Source: Woeseia sp037968755
GTDB taxonomy: Bacteria; Pseudomonadota; Gammaproteobacteria; Steroidobacterales; Woeseiaceae
Reading direction: 5' to 3'
DNA: 64,000 nucleotides
Assembly (NCBI GenBank): GCA_037968755.1
Contig: JBBKWB010000160.1
Span: 9,317-73,316 of the forward strand
The notes under the pieces are model-generated. The model did no database searches and was not told the origin of the DNA. It was given only the letters and a program-made list of their open reading frames with translations. Within the stretch, counting starts at the first letter, position 1. Each line of letters starts with the position of its first letter. Position numbers and translations under genes: made by a program. Below are positions 26,879 through 35,996 of this stretch, in pieces.

Positions 26879-27874
26879 CTATGGCTGATCGGCCAACAGC
26901 TGATCGACATAGGCGTATGCGCGGTCTGAGTCAGATTGGACTAACCAGAACAAGGCCTGTTCGCGGACCTGCGAGTTCAGCTCCAGGTTACCCAGGACGG
27001 CAAACAGGGCATCCACCGCGCGCTCACCTGGCAATTGCGACAACGCAAACACCGCTTCTTCTCGCACTTCGTTGTCCCGGTCATTCTCAATCGCCCACTG
27101 GATTTCTTTTTCGCTGTTTGTGGCACCCGTTTGCGCCAGCCAGAACCAGGCTTGTGACCGTACCTCGGCATCCGCATCATCACGGCCCTGGCGCACCAGC
27201 ACCGCGCTCCGGTCTGTTGCAGTCGATTGTGCATACGAGAATGCGGCGTGTTCGCGAATGTCGGCATCGGGGCTACGAAACATATACTGCTGAAGCTGAC
27301 CGGCCGATTCGCCGATACGGGTCTGGCCCATCCAGAATAGGGACTCTTTACGTAACTCCATGGACTTTCCGTTTTCGGCCAGGTGTTGCAGGTATTGGTA
27401 GGCGGCCTTGCCACGGTGAACGGCAATCGCTGCCAGGGCATCGTCACTCGTTTGCTGTTCGGATGTCACCCTGGGCCTGAGCCAATCCAGGCTTTCGGCT
27501 ACTTCAAGCAGCCCGAGATCCTGTATGTCCCGCCGCGAGCTGACGGGACAGTTGGTGCTGAGCGTCCGCAGCGTGCGGATCTCGCCTGCCTGAATGTCGA
27601 TGTAGATCTGCACTTCCTCTGTCGCAGGCAGGTTGTCGTCGCCGGAGCTAAAGCCTGTGTTCGAGCTGTCCAGATCGCAAGCGCGACGCTTGGGTTTGCC
27701 ACCCGCCCACTGGTAGCAACACCAGGAAGGCGCTTCGGCTACTGCAGCAACGCGCCATGTGTAGAGCCCGTCGTCAGCCAGTTCATCGAGTGTGGCAGCC
27801 ATGAGATTGCTTGCAAAAAGAACAAGCAATGCCGAAACGCTGAGCTGCAACACTGCAGTACGAACGCGGCTCAT
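26879..27874 (-). CDS. Exported HEAT-repeat protein (distal gene of sigma-factor operon)
   Basis: A 331-residue protein with a Sec signal peptide ('VLQLSVSALLVLFASNLMAA'). Residues about 30-100 form a Cys-containing N-terminal section ('APSWCCYQWAGG', 'RRACDL', 'STNCPV'). The remainder is a run of HEAT/PBS-lyase-type helical repeats of about 31 residues, for example 'DADVRSQAWFWLAQTG'-like units including 'DNEVREEAVFALSQLPGERA' and 'NSQVREQALFWLVQSDSDRA'. Such repeats are protein-binding scaffolds. The start overlaps the stop of the upstream HEAT gene (ATGA at 27871-27874). Location should be periplasmic. Function is unknown but tied by operon to the ECF sigma factor. Confidence 0.85.
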   Translation of the reverse strand: MSRVRTAVLQLSVSALLVLFASNLMAATLDELADDGLYTWRVAAVAEAPSWCCYQWAGGKPKRRACDLDSSNTGFSSGDDNLPATEEVQIYIDIQAGEIRTLRTLSTNCPVSSRRDIQDLGLLEVAESLDWLRPRVTSEQQTSDDALAAIAVHRGKAAYQYLQHLAENGKSMELRKESLFWMGQTRIGESAGQLQQYMFRSPDADIREHAAFSYAQSTATDRSAVLVRQGRDDADAEVRSQAWFWLAQTGATNSEKEIQWAIENDRDNEVREEAVFALSQLPGERAVDALFAVLGNLELNSQVREQALFWLVQSDSDRAYAYVDQLLADQP

Positions 27875-28764
27875 CGTCCATTCTCAAGTGTGGCATCTAC
27901 TATGTCCCACACTGCATCGCTGTCCATATGAATCAAGGTCTGCAGCAACGCACGTTTTTCAGCCGCGTCCTTGCTCTCGCGGAACAGTGTCAACACAGCC
28001 TCGTCATGATCGCCGATCATCAGGCCTTCCAACGCGGCCTCCTTAATGTCGCTCGAAGTGCTGTTGCGATACAGAGTCGTCAGTACATCCACTACACCCT
28101 CTTCCCCTGTAACTCCAAGGGCGCGAATGGCCTGTGCCTGACGTTCGGGGTTGCTGCTGTCGTTTGCCAGCGTGGTCAATGATTCAACATCACCAGCAAT
28201 GGCGTATGCGTCGATCAGAATTTCGGCCATGCCCGGCCGATCGCGCAGCGCGCGCAACTCTTCGCGCGCACCCATGACTCCGAGCATTTGAACGGCACTC
28301 TCGAATTCACTTGGTTCAGTAGACTTGACCGCAATCTGGTACACCGCTTCAGTGTTGTCAGCAATCATGTAGGCCTCAAGCACCGCTTCGCGAGTGGTCT
28401 TGTCTCCCTTGGCATAGATGTCGGCAAGTTCGGCCTGGGATTTTTCGTCGCCACCAATGCCGATCATGCGTATCGCTTCGTTACGCATCCCGTTCTGGCC
28501 GGAACGCGCGATATCAAGCAGCATCGCTTGCGCTTCCGGTACATCGATTTGCGCGAGGACGAACAGTGCACGTTCCTTCAGCTCGGTACTGCTGTTGCCG
28601 TTCAAGACCCGGGTAACGATCGGTAGTGCCCGTTGCGGTGGTGCGGACATCAGCGCTTCCAGGGCGGTAATCTTAAGCTGTTCCGAGTCATCGTTCTGCG
28701 CGCTCGTCACTGCACTGGCAAGCACGGTTAGCGACACGAATAAAAGTTTGGCGAACATAGTCAT
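27871..28764 (-). CDS. Exported HEAT-repeat protein
   Basis: A 297-residue periplasmic protein: signal peptide 'FAKLLFVSLTVLASAVTSAQ' followed almost entirely by HEAT-like helical repeats ('STELKERALFVLAQIDVPEA', 'QNGMRNEAIRMIGIGGDEKS', 'SSDIKEAALEGLMIGDHDEA'). The repeats lack catalytic residues, consistent with a scaffold or sensor. An AGGAC Shine-Dalgarno precedes the ATG at 28764; an in-frame ATG two codons later is possible. It lies 16 bases after the putative anti-sigma gene and overlaps the next HEAT gene by four bases, so all four genes from 30042 to 26879 are probably one transcript. Confidence 0.87.
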   Translation of the reverse strand: MTMFAKLLFVSLTVLASAVTSAQNDDSEQLKITALEALMSAPPQRALPIVTRVLNGNSSTELKERALFVLAQIDVPEAQAMLLDIARSGQNGMRNEAIRMIGIGGDEKSQAELADIYAKGDKTTREAVLEAYMIADNTEAVYQIAVKSTEPSEFESAVQMLGVMGAREELRALRDRPGMAEILIDAYAIAGDVESLTTLANDSSNPERQAQAIRALGVTGEEGVVDVLTTLYRNSTSSDIKEAALEGLMIGDHDEAVLTLFRESKDAAEKRALLQTLIHMDSDAVWDIVDATLENGR

Positions 28765-28780
28765 TTGGTTTGTCCTGTTT

Positions 28781-29509
28781 TTAGATTGGGCCTGTCTCTT
28801 CAGATAGGTTTCGGCCCAACTTGGTTAGCATGACCTTCAGTTCGAAGGCGAGCTGCGCCTGCAAAGCTTCTGCTTCGCGCTCACTTATGTCATCGGCTGC
28901 CAGTCGAAGCAGTATTGGCTCAAATGCCCGCAGTACGCGAGCAAGGTCTTTCGAGTTGTGTTCTTCAGCCGCGCGCTCGAAAAGCCGGTTCTGGCGAATT
29001 AATTGCAGCGCGATTGCGGAGCGCTCTGTATTCATCGGTTGCCCGGAAAGCTCCTGCTGGCTATCCCGCAGGTAGACCTGCAAACCGCGCTCGAAGGCGA
29101 CCGACGTCGCGCGCGGTGCCGGCGGGTAGATAGTGACTATGCCGGTATTAATGCCAGGTGCTGGTACCTGGTCGCGTTGTGCGAATAGTCCAATGCCGAT
29201 TCCAAGCACGAGTGCCGCTGCGACTGCAGACCCCCAGGCGAAGGGTGACCAGCGCGTTTGCGGTGGCAACTTGCTTGCACGTTGCTGCTCAGATCTTGCC
29301 GCGCGATCAATGCTGTCATGAAAGCGCGCGAGCATATCGGCAGGTAGTGGTGCCGAATCAGTGACGTCAAATTGTGCCAGAGTCGTAGTGATGCGCGCGT
29401 AGCGCTCGCGCAATTCAGCGTCGTTGTCGAGGGCAGACTGCACGTCACGACGTTCTGCAGGTGTCAGGCCGTCCTTGTAGAAGTAAAGAGTAAGGGTGTC
29501 ATCATTCAT
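28781..29509 (-). CDS. Putative membrane anti-sigma factor
   Basis: A 242-residue single-pass protein. Residues 1-85 are a hydrophilic, presumably cytoplasmic domain ('YFYKDGLTPAERRDVQSALD') like the N-terminal parts of anti-sigma factors, but with no zinc-binding His/Cys motif. One transmembrane helix spans about 88-110 ('FAWGSAVAAALVLGIGIGLF'). The C-terminal 130 residues are helical and periplasmic. It follows the ECF sigma gene by two bases, the usual position for a cognate anti-sigma. I infer the function from topology and position; no strong family match is evident. The ATG at 29509 was chosen because the longer frame overlaps the sigma gene extensively. Confidence 0.7.
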   Translation of the reverse strand: MNDDTLTLYFYKDGLTPAERRDVQSALDNDAELRERYARITTTLAQFDVTDSAPLPADMLARFHDSIDRAARSEQQRASKLPPQTRWSPFAWGSAVAAALVLGIGIGLFAQRDQVPAPGINTGIVTIYPPAPRATSVAFERGLQVYLRDSQQELSGQPMNTERSAIALQLIRQNRLFERAAEEHNSKDLARVLRAFEPILLRLAADDISEREAEALQAQLAFELKVMLTKLGRNLSEETGPI

Positions 29510-29511
29510 GT

Positions 29512-30042
29512 TCAAAGGCTCCGAATATCGGGCATGCTTCCGCGCAGTTTTTTTACGCCGCGGAAGAGTCCTTGTTTGACGCGACTGACATTGCTGTTTA
29601 GTTCGTCGGCTATTTCTGTCAGCCGCCATTGTTCGAGGTGCTTGAGCACAAAACACACGCGTTCGAAATCACTCAGGTGTCGCATTGCTTTGGCGAGCAA
29701 ATCGCTGAGATCCAGATTCTCCATGTCGGTCACGGGCGAAGAATCGTGGTCGGCAAGGTCTTCCTCAAGCGGTTCGAATACGCCAGGTCGATTCTTTCGT
29801 ATGAGCTGCAGCGCCGCGTTAATGGCAATGCGGTGAATCCAGGTTTCGAGTCGTGCGTCTTGTTGAAACTGGCTACGCTTGTCCCAGGCACTGAGCAGGG
29901 CTTCCTGTACCGCGTCTTCAGCGAGTTCGGGGTTGCGGGTAATCCTGAGGCACGCGGCATACCAGCGATCCGCCCGTCGCGTTATCGCCTCATGAAACTC
30001 CGCCTGCGTCGGCAACACGCCGCGCTCAATTACTGCCACCAT
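29512..30042 (-). CDS. ECF-type RNA polymerase sigma factor
   Basis: A sigma-70 family extracytoplasmic-function factor, 176 residues from the ATG at 30042 (199 from a GTG at 30111). Region 2 is visible as 'NPELAEDAVQEALLSAWDKR' followed by 'LETWIHRIAINAALQLIRK', the core-binding and -10 recognition helices. Region 4 is 'LSDFERVCFVLKHLEQWRL' and 'TEIADELNSNVSRVKQGLFR', a helix-turn-helix for the -35 element. The acidic linker is as expected. It heads a run with a membrane anti-sigma candidate and two exported HEAT proteins, suggesting an envelope-sensing circuit with autoregulation. Neither start has a strong Shine-Dalgarno. Confidence 0.9.
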   Translation of the reverse strand: MVAVIERGVLPTQAEFHEAITRRADRWYAACLRITRNPELAEDAVQEALLSAWDKRSQFQQDARLETWIHRIAINAALQLIRKNRPGVFEPLEEDLADHDSSPVTDMENLDLSDLLAKAMRHLSDFERVCFVLKHLEQWRLTEIADELNSNVSRVKQGLFRGVKKLRGSMPDIRSL

Positions 30043-30267
30043 TAGCTCTAGGATGCCCGCTGGGCGGAATGCGTTAGCAGGAAATGCAGCGGTGGCCACG
30101 TCGGACCGCACCGAGTGGCGGTAAAAGGGTTTTAAATCAGAAAGTTAGTGGTCCCCAGCCCGAGGCTGCGAAAGCGGCCAGCAAGGACTCTACTGGCGGC
30201 CCAAGCGCACGGAATGCGGCGAGCCTGACGGGTCGCGAGCGATATCGAAGTTGGTCTCCTGCAGTGC

Positions 30268-30831
30268 CTAGTCGCCGACTTCGCCGGTCCACGGGGTGGC
30301 CTTGATGCGATACACGTCGAACCAGGTTTCGCCGTTGTCCTGGCTCATTTGCATTGCCCAGTTCCAGCCCTCACCTTCCGGGCTGAAAAAGATAATGCGG
30401 CGAGGTGGGTCGGGAACCGGCGAGACTATATCCATCTCAATGTTACCTTCCGCGTTCTGAACAGCACTGATGTGGGTAAAGCCCTTGACGTTGGTCGCCG
30501 CCCAGACAATATCCCATTTTTCGGTATCCGGATTGTAGGTGCGGAGGTTTGTACCAAAGCCACTACTGGAGGGCATCCAGAAGTCCTGCACGGCTGTGCC
30601 ATTGCCTATGCATTCAAATATCCAGCGCTTGGTGGCGCCTGGCGTCCAGCCACTGCCGTTCTGCGCGAGCGACTCGTCAGTGATTTTCCAGTCGCCAACA
30701 TAGCGACCGAACTGGGCAACCGGCCCTTCCATACACTGGGAATTATCAGTGTCGATATAGGGGTGATCGTCGGCAAGGGCACTACCGCCCAGCGAAAAGA
30801 ATAAGGTCAGTCCTGCAAGCCGAACATACAT
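30268..30831 (-). CDS. Exported protein resembling DUF1579-type
   Basis: A 187-residue protein with a signal peptide ('LAGLTLFFSLGGSALA') and a beta-rich body. 'QFGRYVGDWKITDE', 'GATKRWIFECIGNGTAVQDF', 'GTNLRTYNPDTEKWDIVWA' and 'RIIFFSPEGEGWNWAMQMSQ' follow the lipocalin-like pattern of DUF1579 proteins, but I cannot confirm membership. No catalytic motif is seen. A GGGGGATC Shine-Dalgarno precedes the ATG. It is transcribed alone between the sigma operon and the glutamine synthetase homologue. Confidence 0.72.
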   Translation of the reverse strand: MYVRLAGLTLFFSLGGSALADDHPYIDTDNSQCMEGPVAQFGRYVGDWKITDESLAQNGSGWTPGATKRWIFECIGNGTAVQDFWMPSSSGFGTNLRTYNPDTEKWDIVWAATNVKGFTHISAVQNAEGNIEMDIVSPVPDPPRRIIFFSPEGEGWNWAMQMSQDNGETWFDVYRIKATPWTGEVGD

Positions 30832-30968
30832 AGTGATCCCCCGACATTACTTCTGGTTCTCTCGACCGGTTTCCTGTGTGCTGCGAAGCACTCCGGTAAC
30901 CCGACCGTGCTGACATTAGGACCACTTTCGACGGCAAATAATTCCCGAATAAATCAAAAGTAACCGGG

Positions 30969-32345
30969 CTATACGTTCAAAAGCAGGTGTTCTCGTTCCC
31001 ACGGACTGATTTCGCGATGGAACAAGCGCATTTCTTCGCGTTTCACTTCGCCGAAGATCATGCAGAATTCTTGCCCGAGAACGCTGTGAACAGCCTCAGC
31101 GGATTCGAACAGTGTCAGTGCTTCGTCCATGGTGGTCGGGATATCGAATTCCTCGCTTTCCAGTTCACCGGCTGCCGGTTCGCCCGGCTTGGTCTTGTTC
31201 ATCATTCCAAGGTAGCCGCAGGCCAGGCCAACTGCGATAGCAAGATAGGGATTGCAATCCACACCGACCACGCGATTCTCGACCCGGCGATCCTGTGCGC
31301 CAGAATTGGGTACCCGCAAGCCCGTCGCACGATTGTCGTAACCCCATGCGAAATTCGTCGGTGCACTGGAATTCGCATCAGATTCAAAGCGGCGATAACT
31401 ATTCACGTAGGGCGCCATCAAAGGCAGCGATTGTGGCAGGTACTTTTGGCAGCCGCCGATGAAATGCAAGAAGCGTTTGCTGACCTGCCCGTTGCTGTCG
31501 CTGAAAATGTTTTTGCCTGTTTTGATATCGACGATGCTTTGGTGAACGTGCATGGCAGAACCCGGTTGATCGCGCATGGGTTTCGCCATAAACGTGGCAA
31601 ACATGTCGTGGTTCAGCGCGGCTTCGCGAATGATCCGTTTGAAATAAAACACCTGGTCCGCCAGCAGGATCGGGTCACCGTGGGTCAGGTTAATTTCAAC
31701 CTGGCCGGCACCGTCTTCTTGAATGACCGTATCAATAGTCAGGCCGGCATCCTGGGCAAATCCGTAAATCGTGTCGATGACCGGGCCGTAATCGTCAACG
31801 GCGGACATGGAGTACGATTGATTGCCGGAACCACGCCGACCGGTTCGGCCGACCGGCGCCTGAATCGGTTCGTTTGGATCGAGATTCGGCTTGATCAGGT
31901 AGAACTCAAGCTCGGGCGCAACGACGGGTTGCCAGCCTTGTTCTGAATACAGGTCAACAACCTGCCTGAGCACTTGTCGGGGCGCGATGCCCACCGGCGT
32001 ACCATCGCGACTGAATAGGTCGTGGATGACCTGCACGGTCGGCTCTTTCGCCCAGGGCACCGCTTTCGCAGTAGACATGTCCGGTTTCAGCACCAGGTCG
32101 CCTTCGGCCCATTGGTTCGCAATGTCCATTTCGACATCGTGCCCGGTGATGGTCTGGTAGAAGATCGAAACAGGCAGATAGGTTTCATGGTCTGGATCGA
32201 ATTTGCGCGCGGGCATTGTTTTGCCTCGCGACATGCCAGCCAGGTCGGGCACGATGCACTCCACTTCATCGACGGCGCGGCCAGCGCGATAGACCTGAAA
32301 GGCTTCAGGCAGCTCGGTCAGCCAATCCCGCTCGTTCTTGCTCAT
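30969..32345 (-). CDS. Glutamine synthetase family protein (gamma-glutamylpolyamine synthetase, PuuA-like)
   Basis: A 458-residue member of the glutamine synthetase superfamily, ligating glutamate to ammonia or an amine using ATP. The N-terminal beta-grasp has 'VDEVECIVPDLAGMSRGKTM', typical of PuuA/GlnT-type proteins. Catalytic-domain motifs are 'PELEFYL', 'QEDGAGQVEINLTHGDP', 'FMAKPMRDQPGSAMHVHQSI' and 'NRVVGVDCNPYLAIAVGLAC'. The adenylylation-loop region of true GlnA is absent. PuuA-like homologues make gamma-glutamyl-putrescine or related amides; the actual amine is not deducible. No puu genes are adjacent. A GGAGCG Shine-Dalgarno precedes the ATG. Confidence 0.92.
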   Translation of the reverse strand: MSKNERDWLTELPEAFQVYRAGRAVDEVECIVPDLAGMSRGKTMPARKFDPDHETYLPVSIFYQTITGHDVEMDIANQWAEGDLVLKPDMSTAKAVPWAKEPTVQVIHDLFSRDGTPVGIAPRQVLRQVVDLYSEQGWQPVVAPELEFYLIKPNLDPNEPIQAPVGRTGRRGSGNQSYSMSAVDDYGPVIDTIYGFAQDAGLTIDTVIQEDGAGQVEINLTHGDPILLADQVFYFKRIIREAALNHDMFATFMAKPMRDQPGSAMHVHQSIVDIKTGKNIFSDSNGQVSKRFLHFIGGCQKYLPQSLPLMAPYVNSYRRFESDANSSAPTNFAWGYDNRATGLRVPNSGAQDRRVENRVVGVDCNPYLAIAVGLACGYLGMMNKTKPGEPAAGELESEEFDIPTTMDEALTLFESAEAVHSVLGQEFCMIFGEVKREEMRLFHREISPWEREHLLLNV

Positions 32346-32600
32346 GTGGTCGCTCCGCTGGGCGCTTCTTGTATAGCGTTGATACTAATCGTTTTGTGGG
32401 TCATGACATATGGAAATTTGTTGCGCAGCTGCGCGCGACCTTTGGCGCGGGCATGGCTGAACGAGGAACGCGTCGTTCGGCCAGCATCCTGTCACTATAT
32501 TGCGACAGTAAAATTTGCGTGATGGAGTTCACATTAATGATGTCTGGCTGCGTTAGTATCATGGTCGCTTTCCTGCAATCAGTTCTATCCTGGGTACTTC

Positions 32601-33923
32601 ATGAAATATTTAACGCACGCCTGTTTCACCGGCTTTGCTGCTCTATCGTGCGCTGTACTGGTGTCCGCAGCCGAGATTGGTCCGGGAGATGATCTCGAAG
32701 CTGCCGTCGCAAACTTGTCGCCAGGCGACGAGTTGGTTTTGCGCGGAGGCACTTACTTTTTCAACGGCAATGTAACGCTGTCGGCTAACGGTACTGCCGC
32801 TCAGCCTATCGTCATGCGAGCAAAGGACGGAGAGACTCCTGTCATTCAGCAGGCGACGTCCAATCAGAATGTTGTCGAAATCAATGGATCTTCCTACTTC
32901 GTAGTTAGCGGTATCACCTTCACGGGCGGCTCGCACGGTGTTCGACTAATAAACTCCGATTTTGTAACGATTCAGGATTGCGAGATCTATGAAACAGGCG
33001 ACGTTGCGCTGTCTGCGAATTCTGGCGGGACCTACGATGGCCTCAAGATACTGCGAAATCACATTCACCACACGAATGGCACTGGTGAAGGGATGTACCT
33101 GGGCTGTAACAACGATGGTTGCCGGATTGCCAATAGCCTGATTGAAGGCAACTATATTCATCATACGAACAGGTCGACCGTTGAGCAGGGCGACGGTATC
33201 GAGATCAAGGAAGGAAGTTACGCGAACATAATTCGCAACAACGTCATTCACGATACCAACTATCCCGGAATTCTGCTGTACAGCACTGTAGGCAATGGGG
33301 CGCAGAACCTGGTCGAGGGCAACGTAGTATGGAATGTTGCCGACAACACAATGCAGGTCGCCGCCGATGCCGTCATCCGCAACAATATTATTCTGGGCAA
33401 TGTAGCGTTTCGATCGCACCAGTCCGGTAGCCCGTCGAACATTGAATTTGTGAATAACACTGTTGTGTCGAGCGGTTCCGGCATAGAGGTTCGGAATGTT
33501 TCCGGGTCTGTCGTAATTGCGAACAATGCGGTGTATGCGCAAGGCGGGGCGATTCGGTTGATCAGTGGCGATCTAAGCCAGGTGCAATTGTCAGCAAACG
33601 TTGGCGCAGGCGGATTATCGGGCGGCAGCTCGGGCTACTCTGACGGCAATGGTATTGCCAGCGACCTGGTGAACGGCCACTACAACGGCGTTCCGCCGAT
33701 TGATGTATTTCCTGCCGCTGGCAGCGCTTTAATCGGCGCTGCAAACCCGGCATATGTTCCCGGCACCGATTTCAACGGTACGGCCCGCAACGGTGCTCTG
33801 GATGTCGGTGCATACAAGTCGAGCCAGGGTGGCAATCCGGGCTGGTCGATAGCGACCGGCTTCAAAGATTCTGGCAGCGCAACAACTACACCCTCCGCAC
33901 CGACCGATCTGCAGGCAAACTAA
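32601..33923 (+). CDS. Exported right-handed beta-helix protein, possibly C-terminally truncated
   Basis: A 440-residue secreted protein. A signal peptide ('FTGFAALSCAVLVSAAEIG') precedes a chondroitinase-B/polysaccharide-lyase-like parallel beta-helix with many turn repeats such as 'SDFVTIQDCEIYETGDVALS', 'GLKILRNHIHHTNGTGEG' and 'ANIIRNNVIHDTNYPGILLY'. The fold is common in polysaccharide lyases and surface carbohydrate-binding proteins; no lyase active site can be assigned. The last residues 'TTPSAPTDLQAN' read like the opening strand of a fibronectin type III domain that is cut off by the TAA, so a C-terminal FN3 module may have been lost. It is a single gene. Confidence 0.86.
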   Translation: MKYLTHACFTGFAALSCAVLVSAAEIGPGDDLEAAVANLSPGDELVLRGGTYFFNGNVTLSANGTAAQPIVMRAKDGETPVIQQATSNQNVVEINGSSYFVVSGITFTGGSHGVRLINSDFVTIQDCEIYETGDVALSANSGGTYDGLKILRNHIHHTNGTGEGMYLGCNNDGCRIANSLIEGNYIHHTNRSTVEQGDGIEIKEGSYANIIRNNVIHDTNYPGILLYSTVGNGAQNLVEGNVVWNVADNTMQVAADAVIRNNIILGNVAFRSHQSGSPSNIEFVNNTVVSSGSGIEVRNVSGSVVIANNAVYAQGGAIRLISGDLSQVQLSANVGAGGLSGGSSGYSDGNGIASDLVNGHYNGVPPIDVFPAAGSALIGAANPAYVPGTDFNGTARNGALDVGAYKSSQGGNPGWSIATGFKDSGSATTTPSAPTDLQAN

Positions 33924-34233
33924 CGGCAACGGTTTTCGAGTGTTGCCCACGCAATTCATCGTGCGCCAGCATTGACGTTCCCGCCTGTCGTCAAGCAGCG
34001 ACAGATGCACGACAGCGCGCGTTCTGCGAAGCTTAAAAACATTATGCAAGCACAATGCTTTCTCAGTGACGAGCAAAGCAACGAACTGCGAGCGTGCGTG
34101 TGTCCTGTGCTAACACCAGAGTAGCCACAGCTGCGGACTTAAAATGATGAAGCGGAAATCACTGCTAACCTACTGGAACCTTTTGGTCGCTCGTGTCGTG
34201 CTAGATATACAGCAAACGCTTGGGAGCGACGTA
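33924..34233. other. Intergenic region
   Basis: 310 bases without a credible gene. A GGGAG Shine-Dalgarno for the DUF5666 gene is at 34222-34226. I see no remaining FN3-coding sequence after the beta-helix stop and no terminator. Confidence 0.5.
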
Positions 34234-35706
34234 ATGAACGTATTGAAACGGGCCAGATGGCCGGGACTGTTGGGGACACTGAGTTTGGCGCTCGCGGGCT
34301 GCGGCGGCTCGGGTGGTTCGTCAACGGAAATACCGGTGCAGCCGCCGGCAGCCAGCGCGAAAACGACGGTTGGCAAGATCACTGGTTTTGGCAGTATTTA
34401 TGTCAACGGCGTGGAATTCGATACCAATAGCGCCACCTATCGTGTCGACGACGCAGGCGCTACAGACGATAGCGCGCTTGCGGTCGGCATGATTGTCAAA
34501 GTCCGCGGCTCTGTTAACGCGGATGGCAAGACAGGATCGGCGAGTGATATTGATTATGACGATGAAGTAGAGGGCATCGTGGCCAATCTGGCAGTAAACG
34601 CTACGGATGCTGATATCAAATCATTCGACATCATGGGTATCGCGATACAGGTAAGCGCGACAACCACAAACTTTGATGGCGAAGACGACGCTGCATTTGA
34701 CTTCGATACTTTGATGAACGGCGACAATGTCGAAGTCAGCGGTGAGTATGCCGGCGATGTGCTGATTGCATCGTACGTTGAGAAGCAGGATGCGCAGGAC
34801 GATGACTTCGAAGCGAAGGGCACTGTCGATCAGTACAACGGCAACGACCAGTTCGTGCTGATCCTGCAAAATTCAGCAACGCTGAATGTCGTACTGGCAA
34901 ACGGCGCGGAGATTCCGGATGCCGGAATCGCTGACGGCCAATACGTAGAGATCGAAGGCACAATCCCGGACCCGATTAACGCGCCAAGCGATTTTCTGGC
35001 AACAAAAGTTGAGCTGGAAGACGACGATCATTTTGACGACGATGACTCTGATGAAATCAGCCTGCGCGGATACGTGACGTTCAATGCTGATACGCAGCAA
35101 TGGACTGTCGGCAACGTCGTCCTCGCATTTGATGAATCAACTGAGTACAAACCTGAGAGCTTGCGTGAAGCACTGTCGGACTCATCAGCGGACGGGCTTT
35201 ACGTTGAAGTTGAAGGTGAGTTCGTTGGCGACGTGCTGCTGGTCGAAGAGATCGAGTCAGAGGGAGACGAGCTGGAATTCGAAGCCGATATTTCCGCCCT
35301 CAGCAGCACTTCACCGCACGAAGGTGTCATCACACTGGCATTCGGCGCAGCAACAGGAACGGTAGACGTCAATATTAGCTCGGAAACAATGTTTCGTGAT
35401 GACGAAGCGACAGAACGCCACAACCTCGACAACCTGATGGTCGGCGACAAAGTCGAGATCAAAGCGATGCGGGCACCCGACGGGTCAGTTCATGCAACCC
35501 ATCTGCACCTCGAAGACGACGAGGGCTACAAAATTGAGGGGCTACTCGAGGCGCTGGATGATGTTTCGGTGACGGTCGCCGGAATCACGTTCGGCGTAAA
35601 CGGCGAAACCTTCTTCGAACGAACCGTTCCCGAAGTAGGCCAGGAAGTGGAGCTCATCGATCACAACAGCGATGGTATTGCCGATGTGGTGGAAGCAGAG
35701 GACTAA
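34234..35706 (+). CDS. DUF5666-domain lipoprotein
   Basis: A 490-residue, highly acidic lipoprotein. The lipobox LAGC is followed by a Gly/Ser linker ('GGSGGSSTEIPVQPPAAS'). The body contains repeated DUF5666-like beta modules: 'GKITGFGSIYVNGVEFDT', 'EVEGIVANLAVNATDADIKS', 'LRGYVTFNADTQQWTVGNVV' and 'IEGLLEALDDVSVTVAGITF', each alternating with 'GDNVEVSGEY'-like segments. The domain's function is unknown; similar proteins are outer-membrane or surface lipoproteins. The ATG at 34234 has GGGAG upstream; a frame starting at 34144 would bury the signal peptide. A terminator follows 30 bases after the stop. Confidence 0.86.
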   Translation: MNVLKRARWPGLLGTLSLALAGCGGSGGSSTEIPVQPPAASAKTTVGKITGFGSIYVNGVEFDTNSATYRVDDAGATDDSALAVGMIVKVRGSVNADGKTGSASDIDYDDEVEGIVANLAVNATDADIKSFDIMGIAIQVSATTTNFDGEDDAAFDFDTLMNGDNVEVSGEYAGDVLIASYVEKQDAQDDDFEAKGTVDQYNGNDQFVLILQNSATLNVVLANGAEIPDAGIADGQYVEIEGTIPDPINAPSDFLATKVELEDDDHFDDDDSDEISLRGYVTFNADTQQWTVGNVVLAFDESTEYKPESLREALSDSSADGLYVEVEGEFVGDVLLVEEIESEGDELEFEADISALSSTSPHEGVITLAFGAATGTVDVNISSETMFRDDEATERHNLDNLMVGDKVEIKAMRAPDGSVHATHLHLEDDEGYKIEGLLEALDDVSVTVAGITFGVNGETFFERTVPEVGQEVELIDHNSDGIADVVEAED

Positions 35707-35738
35707 CTGTCTCCTGGAAATCGTTAATTCCAGAAAAG

Positions 35739-35767
35739 AGGTCGGCTACTATAGTCGACCTTTTTTT
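35739..35767 (+). terminator. Intrinsic terminator after the DUF5666 gene
   Basis: AGGTCG (35739-35744) pairs with CGACCT (35756-35761), with further partial pairing inside the loop, and is followed immediately by a run of seven T (35761-35767). Confidence 0.8.
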
Positions 35768-35911
35768 CGTAATACGCCGCGCAAACATGACGCAGCACAA
35801 AATGCATAGATGCGTTACCAATCATTGCTGGTGATAGTCGATACATAATTTTGCATTCGGTTCCGATCACCGCAAACGACATATCCGCACTGAAATCTCG
35901 CGATGGACCAA

Positions 35912-35996
35912 GGCAGTGTCTCCCGGGAGCACTTTATAGGGAATAAAGCGGACCGAAGGGAGCCATCCCTATAAAGTGCTCCCGGGAGGCGCTGCC
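35912..35996. repeat. Long hairpin repeat, 31-bp stem
   Basis: The arms at 35912-35942 and 35966-35996 pair over 31 positions. The inner 23 (35920-35942 with 35966-35988) are perfect and the outer 8 include two G-T wobbles. The loop is 23 bases. Such a stem is far larger than a terminator and lacks a T-run. It is part of a repeat family, as a related second unit follows at 36050-36120. Confidence 0.88.
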
